Positions 8,094-15,198 of a DNA stretch of 64,000 nucleotides are shown piece after piece. This stretch comes from Ohtaekwangia koreensis. GTDB lineage: Bacteria; Bacteroidota; Bacteroidia; Cytophagales; Cyclobacteriaceae. Position numbers and translations under genes: made by a program. How positions within the stretch are numbered: position 1 is the stretch's first letter; each line of letters starts with the position of its first letter. The DNA lies in the NCBI RefSeq assembly GCF_900167975.1, contig NZ_FUZU01000001.1, forward strand, positions 253,001 to 317,000, read 5' to 3'. The notes under the pieces were generated by a model. It saw only the letters and a program-made list of their open reading frames with translations. It was not told the DNA's origin and ran no database searches.

Positions 8094-9500
8094 TTAATTG
8101 CAAGCAGTTCCCAGATTTTCATTTTGGTACTTTAAATATATTTTATCCAATTCTACTATCGTAAATCCTTTTTGAGATAAAATTTTGTCAAACAATATAT
8201 CCCAATCCGCTTTGTAAGCTTTCATGCCTCTTAAGACTAGCCCTTGAGCATTTCGAGAATCAAGATTAGGATATGCGCCATTAAGTGCTGATGCTAGCAA
8301 GTCTAAGTAATTTGTAAATATAGCCACATGGTGATCTGTTGGTGTGTATTTGAAGAAATTGTCTTTATCAAGGTAAATAACTATTGCATGAAAAGCTTCA
8401 TGATAGATAGTAGCTGCTGCATACTCTTGAGTACGACCTGCGAGAAACTTCGGATTCAATAAGATCGTTATATCAATTATTCCGTTTTGGGTTGTTAGGG
8501 GCTTTGTCCTCCCAAGTTCATTATCACTTAATGGTGTATCATCTCTCAAAATCAAATTCACCTTATCGTTTTTGTTAAATATATCCTGAATCAATTTATT
8601 AAAAGTACTGGCAAGTGCAGGATTCAATACTTTATTAGCAACCATTTTCAAACAAGGATTCTTTAACTGATTCTCGATGCAGGCCACACACTTGTCCCCT
8701 ACGTACATGTCGTTTTCAGGCACTACTATTACTACTGGTTTTTTCGGGACTGGTTTTGGAGCACCCATATTATTACCTCCGCCTCCACCTCCGCCTGCTT
8801 GGGGCGATGAGCCGTTGTTACCCGTACCAACATACGTACCTCCACCACCAGCTGGAGGTACAGCGATCATATCATCGCACATTCCCATGTTAAACGCAAA
8901 AGTGCATACGCTACTCAATTTTGTCTTACGATCATATTGGCAATGGCAAGGATAATCGGTAACGGTTTCGACTTTGTAGGTAGTTACACAGTTTTGTTCA
9001 ATGCTTTTAACACATTGATTAGCCAATTGTGTTCTTCCACCTTTAGATATACTATCTCGCTCAAAGGGAATTGAAAATTCTCCGATCAGGTTGCCTTCCA
9101 GATCAAATTGCTGAAGGCTCCCTATAAAAGGCTCATCTTTGGTATAGCTTTCCTCCGGAATATACCGGTATATAAATCCATAAAACCCGTCATCATACTT
9201 TGATAGTATCATGTTTTCAAAATAATCCGGAGATTCGTAAGGGAGCGGGAAAGTATAATTCAGAACTCCACTATCAGTATCTTCATATTTAAAAAATGCG
9301 TCTTTAATCTCAATACTACTTACTCTTCCGTTTGAAGCACTACTCTGTAATTTTGATAGCAGGTCTTTGGCAATTGGTTCATGATCAAGGTCTGTAATGA
9401 CAATTTTTTCCTGAGGAGCCTTCAAAACAGAAGTCTCTTCATTGCAAGACGAAGCCCATAGGAAAAGAATGATAAAGAAAACAGGTAAACGTTTTTGCAT
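8094..9500 (-). CDS. Putative zinc metallopeptidase lipoprotein (HExxH)
   Basis: 468 residues. Signal MQKRLPVFFIILFLWASSC with lipobox ending at Cys19. A domain of about 160 residues with paired cysteines follows (QCVKSIEQNC, YPCHCQYD), then a Gly/Pro hinge (PPAGGGGTYV, AGGGGGGGNNM), then a C-terminal domain whose segment AATIYHEAFHAIVIYL carries HEAFH at residues 367-371, the zincin signature. A later TDHH may give another ligand. It is a cell-surface or periplasmic lipoprotein, perhaps a protease; the substrate is unknown. The C-terminal domain resembles metallopeptidase modules attached to secreted Bacteroidota proteins, but I cannot name the family. Confidence 0.7.
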   Translation of the reverse strand: MQKRLPVFFIILFLWASSCNEETSVLKAPQEKIVITDLDHEPIAKDLLSKLQSSASNGRVSSIEIKDAFFKYEDTDSGVLNYTFPLPYESPDYFENMILSKYDDGFYGFIYRYIPEESYTKDEPFIGSLQQFDLEGNLIGEFSIPFERDSISKGGRTQLANQCVKSIEQNCVTTYKVETVTDYPCHCQYDRKTKLSSVCTFAFNMGMCDDMIAVPPAGGGGTYVGTGNNGSSPQAGGGGGGGNNMGAPKPVPKKPVVIVVPENDMYVGDKCVACIENQLKNPCLKMVANKVLNPALASTFNKLIQDIFNKNDKVNLILRDDTPLSDNELGRTKPLTTQNGIIDITILLNPKFLAGRTQEYAAATIYHEAFHAIVIYLDKDNFFKYTPTDHHVAIFTNYLDLLASALNGAYPNLDSRNAQGLVLRGMKAYKADWDILFDKILSQKGFTIVELDKIYLKYQNENLGTACN

Positions 9501-9964
9501 AATATATTTTATAGTATAAATGGGTTCGCATTAGCTGCTCATTTGCTTTTTAGATAGTCCGTAGGATGAAGAGGAGTAGCTCCTCATGAACCAAAACACT
9601 GCGAACAGAACTCTATTCTATTCAGAATTTCGCCTCCACCTTTACGCCAAAGTAGTATATATTATGAACATCAACCATGTCTCATGGTGAGATCGGTAAA
9701 ATAAAAAATATAGGTACACATTCCAGTTATGAGGCGCTTAGATATATACCTACATAATGGTTAGAGAATATCAAATGTAGTAACAGATTGTTTCTTCTGA
9801 GGGAGGCTAAATTATTTTTTCTATATCAGCGCCCTCGGAGACTGGGGCGGTAACTGTGATTGCGTGAAATATGACGTATACAAACCCATATTTACTCAAT
9901 CGTCAACTTACTATATGACAACCTTTCCGAATAGTGCTTGTATGTTTGTTATATAAATAGCGAC
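9501..9964. other. Intergenic gap, possible decayed outer-membrane protein tail
   Basis: No intact gene. A short hairpin (GAGGAGTAGCTCCTC) lies near 9570. On the minus strand at 9622-9675, 17 codons read VDVHNIYYFGVKVEAKF followed by a stop. This looks like the final strand of an outer-membrane barrel ending in Phe, but an in-frame stop lies just upstream, so at best it is a remnant. Confidence 0.35.
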
Positions 9965-10264
9965 ATGCAAACCGAACAACTAATCATCTCCCTAATCAAA
10001 GACGACCTCATTAATAGCAAACTTGTAAATGGCCTTAATCAATTGGGTTTATGTGCGAGTGATTATCATTTACACTTAAGTGAAACAATCTTCAGTCTGA
10101 TGGGTATAGATGAAACCCCAGATAATGATAAGTTGCTGGATTACTATATCCAACTAAGCTCTGCAGTCCAACGTGTTGATCTTTCTGATATTACAGGCAG
10201 CGATGCTGTAGTAGAGAAATTAGCGCGTACTATTCATAGTGAGTTACTTCAGTGGAAAGTATAA
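9965..10264 (+). CDS. Small hypothetical protein
   Basis: 99 residues, acidic and probably all-helical, cytoplasmic (no signal). It starts MQTEQLIISLIKDDLINSKL and ends ARTIHSELLQWKV. An upstream in-frame ATG at 9938 would add nine residues unlike a coding start. The even use of Leu/Ile in a heptad-like spacing and lack of low complexity suggest a real gene, but no family is recognised. It converges on the RsmB-type gene. Confidence 0.55.
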   Translation: MQTEQLIISLIKDDLINSKLVNGLNQLGLCASDYHLHLSETIFSLMGIDETPDNDKLLDYYIQLSSAVQRVDLSDITGSDAVVEKLARTIHSELLQWKV

Positions 10265-10305
10265 CTCATTACAAAGTGCACAAAGGAGGGATGAAGTTTT
10301 TAAAT

Positions 10306-10355
10306 ACAAGCTAGCAACCAAAAGACACTTCTGCTTCTCTTGGCTGCTAGCTTGT
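10306..10355. repeat. Imperfect palindrome of the CTGCGAGCT-like family (copy 1)
   Basis: Arms ACAAGCTAGCAACCA (10306-10320) and TGGCTGCTAGCTTGT (10341-10355) match at 14 of 15 positions around a 20-base loop. It sits between two convergent genes. The right arm resembles the direct repeat at 11565-11602 (15 of 20 bases). It may double as a bidirectional terminator, although it has no long T run. Confidence 0.7.
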
Positions 10356-10364
10356 AGCTTAAGA

Positions 10365-11555
10365 TTATTTTCTCTTCAACAATGCCATATAAAATCCATC
10401 AAAACCATCGCTTGGCCACACATGGTTGTCTTCGAGCAATTCGTATTTGTCAGGATTTTTTTCGAGGAATGTTTTTACCTGGTGTTGATTTTCCGAAGGA
10501 AGTATACTGCAAGTGGAATATACTATAAGTCCACCGGGCTTTACCATCTCGCAATAATCCTGAAGTATATGTTGTTGTAATTCTTTTACGTTTGTGATAA
10601 ACTCTTCGGAGAGTTTCCACTTGGCATCCGGGTTACGTTTCAGTACACCGAGTCCGGAGCAGGGCACATCGAGTAACAGGCGGTCGGCAGAGTTGGCCAG
10701 CCGCTTCACCACTTTAGAGGAGTCTATCACACGCGTTTCGAGGTTTGTAACGCCACCCCTACGCGCACGCTTCTGCAGTTCATCGAGCTTCCACTTTTCA
10801 GTGTCCATACCGATGATACGTCCTTTGTTTTTCATGAGCGCTGCTATATGTAGCGTCTTACCACCAGCACCTGCGCAGGCATCGATAACACGTTGCCCTG
10901 GTTCTACTTTTAAAAATGGAGCGATCATCTGCGAAGCAGCATCCTGTACTTCAAACAATCCTCCTTTAAAAGATGGAGCAGTAAAAACATTCTGACGTTC
11001 TTTTAATAACAGCGCATCCGGGAAACCGTCAATAGAATATGTTTCTATATCTTCTTCTTCCAGTCGTTCGCGCAACTCTTTCTTCGAAGTCTTTAATGTA
11101 TTAACGCGCAGCACAACTTGTGCTTCCTCATTAAGGGCAGTGAGTTCTTTATCCCACAGCTTGCCTATCTCTTTTTCACCGAGTGCATCCAGCCAGTCAG
11201 GTATAGATTCGCGGATCTTCCGCACCTTGTCGGCATTTCGTTTACGCTTGGCAATTTCATTGGGATATACACCATTAAATTCTTCCCATGCCGGTAGCGG
11301 TATATCTTGCAATACCAGAATAGCCCCAAGCAGTTTCCAATATTCATGTTCACCAGCCTGCGATATTTCGCGTAGCATCCTATACCAGCGCACGATGTCG
11401 TATGTAGTTTCGGCAATAAAACGTCTGTCACGCGCACCCCACTTGGAGTTTTGCTTCAATACCTTTTCAATGACTTTGTCGGCATAACGTTGCTCTCCAA
11501 AAATCTGGTCGAGAGCCTGTACTACTGCGTTGGTTGTGTTATTATATAGCTTCAT
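10365..11555 (-). CDS. RsmB/NOP-family rRNA (cytosine-5) methyltransferase
   Basis: 396 residues. The N-terminal 130 residues are a helical NusB-like region (LYNNTTNAVVQALDQIF, KWGARDRRFIAETTYDIVRW). The Rossmann methyltransferase domain shows the SAM loop DACAGAGGKTLHIA, then D-VPCSGLGVLKRNPD with the first conserved Cys and VYSTCSILPSEN with the second (catalytic) Cys. These two Cys motifs define RNA m5C methyltransferases that use S-adenosylmethionine. RsmB methylates C967 of E. coli 16S rRNA; the exact target here is not proven. Its 5' region carries a direct repeat element. Confidence 0.88.
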   Translation of the reverse strand: MKLYNNTTNAVVQALDQIFGEQRYADKVIEKVLKQNSKWGARDRRFIAETTYDIVRWYRMLREISQAGEHEYWKLLGAILVLQDIPLPAWEEFNGVYPNEIAKRKRNADKVRKIRESIPDWLDALGEKEIGKLWDKELTALNEEAQVVLRVNTLKTSKKELRERLEEEDIETYSIDGFPDALLLKERQNVFTAPSFKGGLFEVQDAASQMIAPFLKVEPGQRVIDACAGAGGKTLHIAALMKNKGRIIGMDTEKWKLDELQKRARRGGVTNLETRVIDSSKVVKRLANSADRLLLDVPCSGLGVLKRNPDAKWKLSEEFITNVKELQQHILQDYCEMVKPGGLIVYSTCSILPSENQHQVKTFLEKNPDKYELLEDNHVWPSDGFDGFYMALLKRK

Positions 11556-11564
11556 GTTAAAAAT

Positions 11565-11602
11565 AGCTGCGAGTTTTTGGCTGCGAGCTGCGAGTTTTTT
11601 TG
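11565..11602. repeat. Direct repeat AGCTGCGAGTTTTT (copy 2 of the CTGCGAGCT-like family)
   Basis: AGCTGCGAGTTTTT occurs at 11565-11578 and 11587-11600, separated by GGCTGCG. It lies 10 bases upstream of the methyltransferase start. The core CTGCGAGCTGCGAG differs by one base from CTGCGAGCTACGAG in the element at 21.4 kb. The rest of the 320-base gap to 11875 holds only the promoter listed next. Confidence 0.65.
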
Positions 11603-11816
11603 TAGCGTGTATGTTCCAAAGTGCAAAGGTGCATTAAAAAGCTTGGAGGAGAAAATGTTGGAACGCTATATGACTGTTGACTTCCTGTTGCTTAGAGGAA
11701 AACCATTTCTTTAAGACGAATGCATAGCTTGTTCTGCAAAAAGGAAGATTGCCTGTATTCCTGATTTGTGAAATTAACCCGAAATAAATATATAATGATT
11801 TGAAAAGGTACACCAA

Positions 11817-11848
11817 TTTGTGGTAAAAGAGCCTGTCATCTACTTTTA
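11817..11848 (+). promoter_or_regulatory. Bacteroidota-type promoter
   Basis: TTTG (11817-11820), 20-base spacer, TACTTTTA (11841-11848), against the known pattern TTTG/TAnnTTTG. It lies 27 bases before the first lipoprotein start codon. Confidence 0.4.
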
Positions 11849-11875
11849 CGGTTCTATTTTTAACCCTAAAAAATT

Positions 11876-12337
11876 ATGCAAAAATTATTATCTCTTTCCG
11901 CTGTCGTTGTTTGTTTGGTTATGTTGTCGTCTTGCAGCGATGATGATGACGCTAGCAGAACCGATTTATTGACGGCCAAAAGCTGGAGCATTACAAAGTA
12001 TGAGGTTGAGTTTTCAGGCCAATCAATAGATATCACAGAAGACTATATGGACTGCGAAGGTGATAATGTCATTACATTTTCCAAGGATGGTAAGTATAAT
12101 GAGACTCCAGGAGCAAATACTTGTGGATATGAAGAAGCTCTAACCGGCACATGGAGCTTGACGAATGGAGACAAAACCATTTCGACTACTATTGATGGAG
12201 ATACGGATCAAGTTGAGATTCATACGCTTACATCAACAACGCTTAAAGTAAAGGGCGGGACAATCGACTTTGATACGAATGGCGATGGTGTAGATGATGC
12301 TGAAGTACAGCTGTATATTATTTTAACAGGCAAATAG
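11876..12337 (+). CDS. Lipocalin-like lipoprotein, copy A
   Basis: 153 residues. Lipoprotein signal with SSC lipobox (MLSSCSDDDDASRTDLL) followed by an Asp-rich tether. The mature part resembles the lipocalin-like domains common in Bacteroidota lipoproteins: LLTAKSWSITKYEV at the start, VITFSKDGKYNETPG, LTGTWSLTNGDKTISTTIDG and a closing strand VQLYIILTGK. The acidic residues after the lipobox fit a lipoprotein export signal that directs proteins to the surface in this phylum (inference). It is a tandem paralogue of the next gene, each with its own promoter; a terminator separates them. Confidence 0.75.
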   Translation: MQKLLSLSAVVVCLVMLSSCSDDDDASRTDLLTAKSWSITKYEVEFSGQSIDITEDYMDCEGDNVITFSKDGKYNETPGANTCGYEEALTGTWSLTNGDKTISTTIDGDTDQVEIHTLTSTTLKVKGGTIDFDTNGDGVDDAEVQLYIILTGK

Positions 12338-12356
12338 TATATCTGAAGTATATATT

Positions 12357-12396
12357 AAAAAGCTGCTCCTCACAGAGAGCAGCTTTTTGTTTTTTA
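12357..12396 (+). terminator. Terminator between the two lipoprotein genes
   Basis: Arms AAAAAGCTGCTC and GAGCAGCTTTTT with an 8-base loop, followed by GTTTTTTAG. Confidence 0.85.
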
Positions 12397-12401
12397 GATT
12401 C

Positions 12402-12434
12402 TTGACAAAGAGATTGTACTGGTAACTACCTTTA
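12402..12434 (+). promoter_or_regulatory. Bacteroidota-type promoter
   Basis: TTG (12402-12404), 22-base spacer, TACCTTTA (12427-12434), 21 bases before the start of the second lipoprotein gene. Confidence 0.3.
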
Positions 12435-12455
12435 TAGCTCATTTTAAAACTAAGT

Positions 12456-12899
12456 ATGAATAGAACATTGTCTCATTATTTCGTATTGGTTGTAATGGTT
12501 GTGATGTTGTCTTGTAGTGATGATGACGATGATGCTAGCAGAACTGATCTTTTAACTGCTCGCGCCTGGATTGCCACAAAGTACGAAATTGGTGGTGCGG
12601 TTGCCGATGTTGTAGAGTGCTCGGCTGATGATGTGTTAGCTTTTTCAAAGGAGGGTAAGTTTACGATCACGGTAGGCGCCCTTGCATGTGACGATGATGA
12701 GAAAGATCTGCAGGGTACATGGTCTTTGAAAGACAACGATCAAGTACTCTCGATGACGATCGATGGAGTTACAAATGAAGGAACGATCGTGGCTCTTACT
12801 TCAACGACTTTTAAATTGAAAACAAAAAGCGTCTTAACAGAGGACGGAGAGGTAATAGGAGTGTTCGATGATTTGTACGTGATATACACTGCGAAGTAA
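12456..12899 (+). CDS. Lipocalin-like lipoprotein, copy B
   Basis: 147 residues, homologous along its length to the preceding gene. It keeps the lipobox Cys with SDDDDDASRTDLLTARAW, then VLAFSKEGKFTITVG, LQGTWSLKDNDQVLSMTIDG and a final DDLYVIYTAK strand. The signal peptide and N-terminal tether are best conserved and the middle has diverged, which fits an older tandem duplication with separate promoters. Its function is unknown; the fold suggests binding of a small hydrophobic ligand or a structural role at the cell surface. Confidence 0.75.
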   Translation: MNRTLSHYFVLVVMVVMLSCSDDDDDASRTDLLTARAWIATKYEIGGAVADVVECSADDVLAFSKEGKFTITVGALACDDDEKDLQGTWSLKDNDQVLSMTIDGVTNEGTIVALTSTTFKLKTKSVLTEDGEVIGVFDDLYVIYTAK

Positions 12900-12996
12900 T
12901 TTGTTGATTCCGCTTGAAATCAAAGGCAGCAACTAACAGCACCTTTCCTCGCGGCTCTCAAGGCTAATTTTCTATCTTTCGAAAAAAAGAATTGTC

Positions 12997-13668
12997 TTGA
13001 ACGCTACAGAATACGCTATCATCGTTGCCGGAGGAAAAGGCACACGTATAAAGAGTAAACTTCCAAAACAGTTTCTGGAGTTGAAGGGCTTGCCTATACT
13101 CATGCATACCCTGCAGGCATTTTATAGATACTCTTCTTCTATAAAAATTATACTGGTATTACCGGAAGACGACTTCGAAACATGGGAGGGACTTTGTAAA
13201 AAACATAACTTCTCACAGCCGCTTATCCTTCAAAAAGGTGGCGACTCCCGTTTTCAATCCGTGAAAAACGGTCTCGATAAAATCGATAGCGATGGATTGG
13301 TAGCAATACACGATGGCGTGCGTCCTTTGGTAAGTGAAGATATCATTGGTGCATCCTTCCGGCTTGCCGCAGTGCATCAATGTGCTGTTGCTTCTGTTCG
13401 TCTCAAAGATTCCATCCGTATGACGGATCAGGATAATACCAAAGCTGTAGACCGCTCCAAGTTCAGGCTCATTCAAACACCACAAACATTTCAGGTTGAC
13501 CTGATCAAGAACGCATACCGGGTAAAAGAAGATGCAAGCTTTACAGACGATGCCAGCGTAGCAGAATATTCCGGTCACATCATTTCACTTTTTGAAGGAA
13601 GCTACGAGAATATCAAGATCACCACCCCTGAAGATTTGATTGTAGCAGAAGCACTCATGCGGAAATAG
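12997..13668 (+). CDS. ispD: 2-C-methyl-D-erythritol 4-phosphate cytidylyltransferase
   Basis: 223 residues, normal for IspD, which joins CTP and MEP in the non-mevalonate isoprenoid pathway. The N-terminus AIIVAGGKGTRIKSKLPKQF is the nucleotide-binding loop with its conserved Arg and Lys; AIHDGVRPLVS, SVRLKDSIR, LIQTPQTF and FTDDASVAEYSG follow in the expected order, as does the end KITTPEDLIVAEALM. The start is a TTG at 12997, two codons before the conserved region; no in-frame ATG precedes it. It appears monocistronic. Confidence 0.95.
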   Translation: MNATEYAIIVAGGKGTRIKSKLPKQFLELKGLPILMHTLQAFYRYSSSIKIILVLPEDDFETWEGLCKKHNFSQPLILQKGGDSRFQSVKNGLDKIDSDGLVAIHDGVRPLVSEDIIGASFRLAAVHQCAVASVRLKDSIRMTDQDNTKAVDRSKFRLIQTPQTFQVDLIKNAYRVKEDASFTDDASVAEYSGHIISLFEGSYENIKITTPEDLIVAEALMRK

Positions 13669-13740
13669 CAGCAAGCTTTTCTCTAAACTAAACCTTATGC
13701 ATTTGCTATACTCTGCTTTAGATTTATAGTAAAGTTGAAA

Positions 13741-13774
13741 AATAAAAAGAGGTAGCTGTTAGCTACCTCTTTCC
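13741..13774 (-). terminator. Terminator shared by convergent ispD and OmpA genes
   Basis: Arms AGAGGTAGCT (13748-13757) and AGCTACCTCT (13761-13770). Read on the minus strand it is followed by a T-rich tail, so it mainly ends the OmpA-type gene. Confidence 0.75.
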
Positions 13775-13796
13775 ATTGTAATCGCTATACCTGCGA

Positions 13797-14474
13797 CTAT
13801 ATCTCGCCTTTCTCAGCTTTCTTTTTCAGTTTTTCATTCGCGAAGATCGCCACTTCTACACGTCTGTTTTCTTTACGGCCTGCTGCTGTACCGTTATCAG
13901 CTATCGGTTGATCCGGGCCATAGCCTACCGTTGTAATACGGGCATTCGTTACACCCAATGTCTTCAGGTAAGTGGATACGGATGCTGCGCGTTTTTCAGA
14001 CAACGTTAAGTTATACTCCGGCTTGCCGGTTGAATCGGTATGTCCTTCAATCAGGATGTTGGTGTCGTCATACTTATTTAGTACACGAGCTAGATCTTGT
14101 AAATTTGTTTTCGATGTAGCCGTCACCTCAGATGAATTCGTAGCAAACTGAATTCCCTGGTGAAACGTAATTTTTATCCCTTCACCTACACGCTCCACTT
14201 CAGCGCCTTCGAGATCTTTCTTCAATTCGGCAGCCTGCTTATCCATATACCTTCCAATCAGGTAGCCTGCAGTTCCACCAACGGCAGCACCTACAATGGC
14301 ACCAACGGCAGTGTTACCGGCAGCCTTGCCAATAAGTGCACCTGCAGCAGCACCACCGGCAGTACCGATAATAGCTCCTTTTGTGGCTTTGTTCATACTC
14401 TTGCAAGAGCCTAACAAAATACAGATTGTGAGCAGAAAGGATATTAAATGCTTGCCCTTTAAAAAATTTACCAT
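13797..14474 (-). CDS. OmpA-family lipoprotein with glycine zipper (YiaD-like)
   Basis: 225 residues. Lipoprotein signal ending LLGSC, then a Gly/Ala zipper segment (GAIIGTAGGAAAGALIG and VGAIVGAAVGGTAGYLIG), then an OmpA C-terminal peptidoglycan-binding domain (ILIEGHTDSTGKPEYNLTLS, RASVSTYLKTLGV, GRKENRRVEVAI). The OmpA domain binds the diaminopimelate peptide of peptidoglycan, so the protein tethers the outer membrane to the wall. Its layout matches YiaD-type lipoproteins. The C-terminus ends KKKAEKGEI. Confidence 0.92.
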   Translation of the reverse strand: MVNFLKGKHLISFLLTICILLGSCKSMNKATKGAIIGTAGGAAAGALIGKAAGNTAVGAIVGAAVGGTAGYLIGRYMDKQAAELKKDLEGAEVERVGEGIKITFHQGIQFATNSSEVTATSKTNLQDLARVLNKYDDTNILIEGHTDSTGKPEYNLTLSEKRAASVSTYLKTLGVTNARITTVGYGPDQPIADNGTAAGRKENRRVEVAIFANEKLKKKAEKGEI

Positions 14475-14643
14475 ACTTCTTTTAACAGTTTAGAATAGAT
14501 TAGTTTATGTAGAGAATAAGGGTCTTCATTTAAGATTCGAAAGAAAAGCAGAAATGCACTCAGTAAGATGAATGAATCGCTTGAAGACAGAAATTGCCCG
14601 CGAGGTAATCGCTTGTAACGCTAAACCGATTTATACCGCTACG

Positions 14644-14681
14644 CGAAAAAACATGAAGCCGACTTTGAAGGTCGGCTTCAG
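14644..14681 (-). terminator. Terminator after the DUF2795 gene
   Basis: Arms GAAGCCGAC (14655-14663) and GTCGGCTTC (14671-14679); on the minus strand a run of six T follows the hairpin. Confidence 0.85.
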
Positions 14682-14716
14682 ATAGAATGTGTGTAGTAAT
14701 AATGTCGATGTCTTCG

Positions 14717-14938
14717 TTAGTACTCGTCTTCGTTAAAGAAGAAGTCTTCTTTGGTTGGGTAGTCCGGCCAGATTTCCTCTATACTTTCGTAAGGCTGTCC
14801 GTCATCTTCCAGTTCCTGGAGGTTTTCTACTACTTCCAGGGGAGCACCTGAACGGATAGAATAATCAATCAACTCATCTTTGGTTGCCGGCCAGGGAGCA
14901 TCCTCTAAGTAAGAGGCAAGTTCAAGAGTCCAATACAT
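14717..14938 (-). CDS. DUF2795 domain protein
   Basis: 73 residues, acidic, matching the small DUF2795 family (MYWTLELASYLEDAPWPATK, YSIRSGAPLEVVENLQELED, EIWPDYPTKEDFFFNEDEY). The family is common in Bacteroidota and its role is unknown; the highly conserved W-P-A-T-K-x-E-L region suggests a nucleic-acid or protein binding helix pair. Unusually for this window it has a strong Shine-Dalgarno site, AAAGGAGGACG, and the best promoter match found (see 14966-14995), so it is probably highly expressed. Confidence 0.85.
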   Translation of the reverse strand: MYWTLELASYLEDAPWPATKDELIDYSIRSGAPLEVVENLQELEDDGQPYESIEEIWPDYPTKEDFFFNEDEY

Positions 14939-14965
14939 AGTTTACGTCCTCCTTTTAATTTTTCG

Positions 14966-14995
14966 CAAAAATAGAATTAATTAGGGCATAGTCAA
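14966..14995 (-). promoter_or_regulatory. Perfect Bacteroidota-type promoter for the DUF2795 gene
   Basis: On the minus strand TTG (14993-14995), 19-base spacer, TATTTTTG (14966-14973), an exact TAnnTTTG. The -33 part lies inside the left arm of the repeat element at 14987-15083. Confidence 0.6.
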
Positions 14996-15083
14996 TAGTT
15001 AGTAGTCGATAGTCTTAAAAACGAAAAAGTAACCGATCTCAAATCATCTTCAGAAAGAACCATCTACTATGCACTATGGACTA
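14987..15083. repeat. AGTCxATAGT word element with inverted halves
   Basis: The left part (14987-15015) is built from words like AGTCAATAGT and AGTCGATAGT. The right part (15059-15083) reads, on the other strand, AGTCCATAGTGCATAGTAG. The two are thus inverted, degenerate copies of one 9-10 base word around about 43 bases. It lies between the divergent DUF2795 and ettA genes. Confidence 0.55.
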
Positions 15084-15094
15084 AAAAAGCCATA

Positions 15095-15126
15095 TTTGCG
15101 GCCATAAAACTCAACGGCTAACTTTC
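15095..15126 (+). promoter_or_regulatory. Bacteroidota-type promoter for ettA
   Basis: TTTG (15095-15098), exactly 20 bases, TAACTTTC (15119-15126); about 70 bases before the start codon. Confidence 0.5.
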
Positions 15127-15198
15127 TGAATTATTGAATGAAGCAGAAACTTCATCTCATAAAATTTACAGGAGCCAACCATCATCAACACATTACTC

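Noticed and set aside
10239-10580. 113-codon plus-strand frame opposite the 3' end of the methyltransferase gene
   Set aside because: It overlaps the well-supported minus-strand gene and the palindromic element; the composition is a mirror artefact.
12973-12980. TATCTTTC upstream of ispD as a promoter
   Set aside because: No TTG or TTTG lies at 19-21 bases upstream, so the pair is incomplete.
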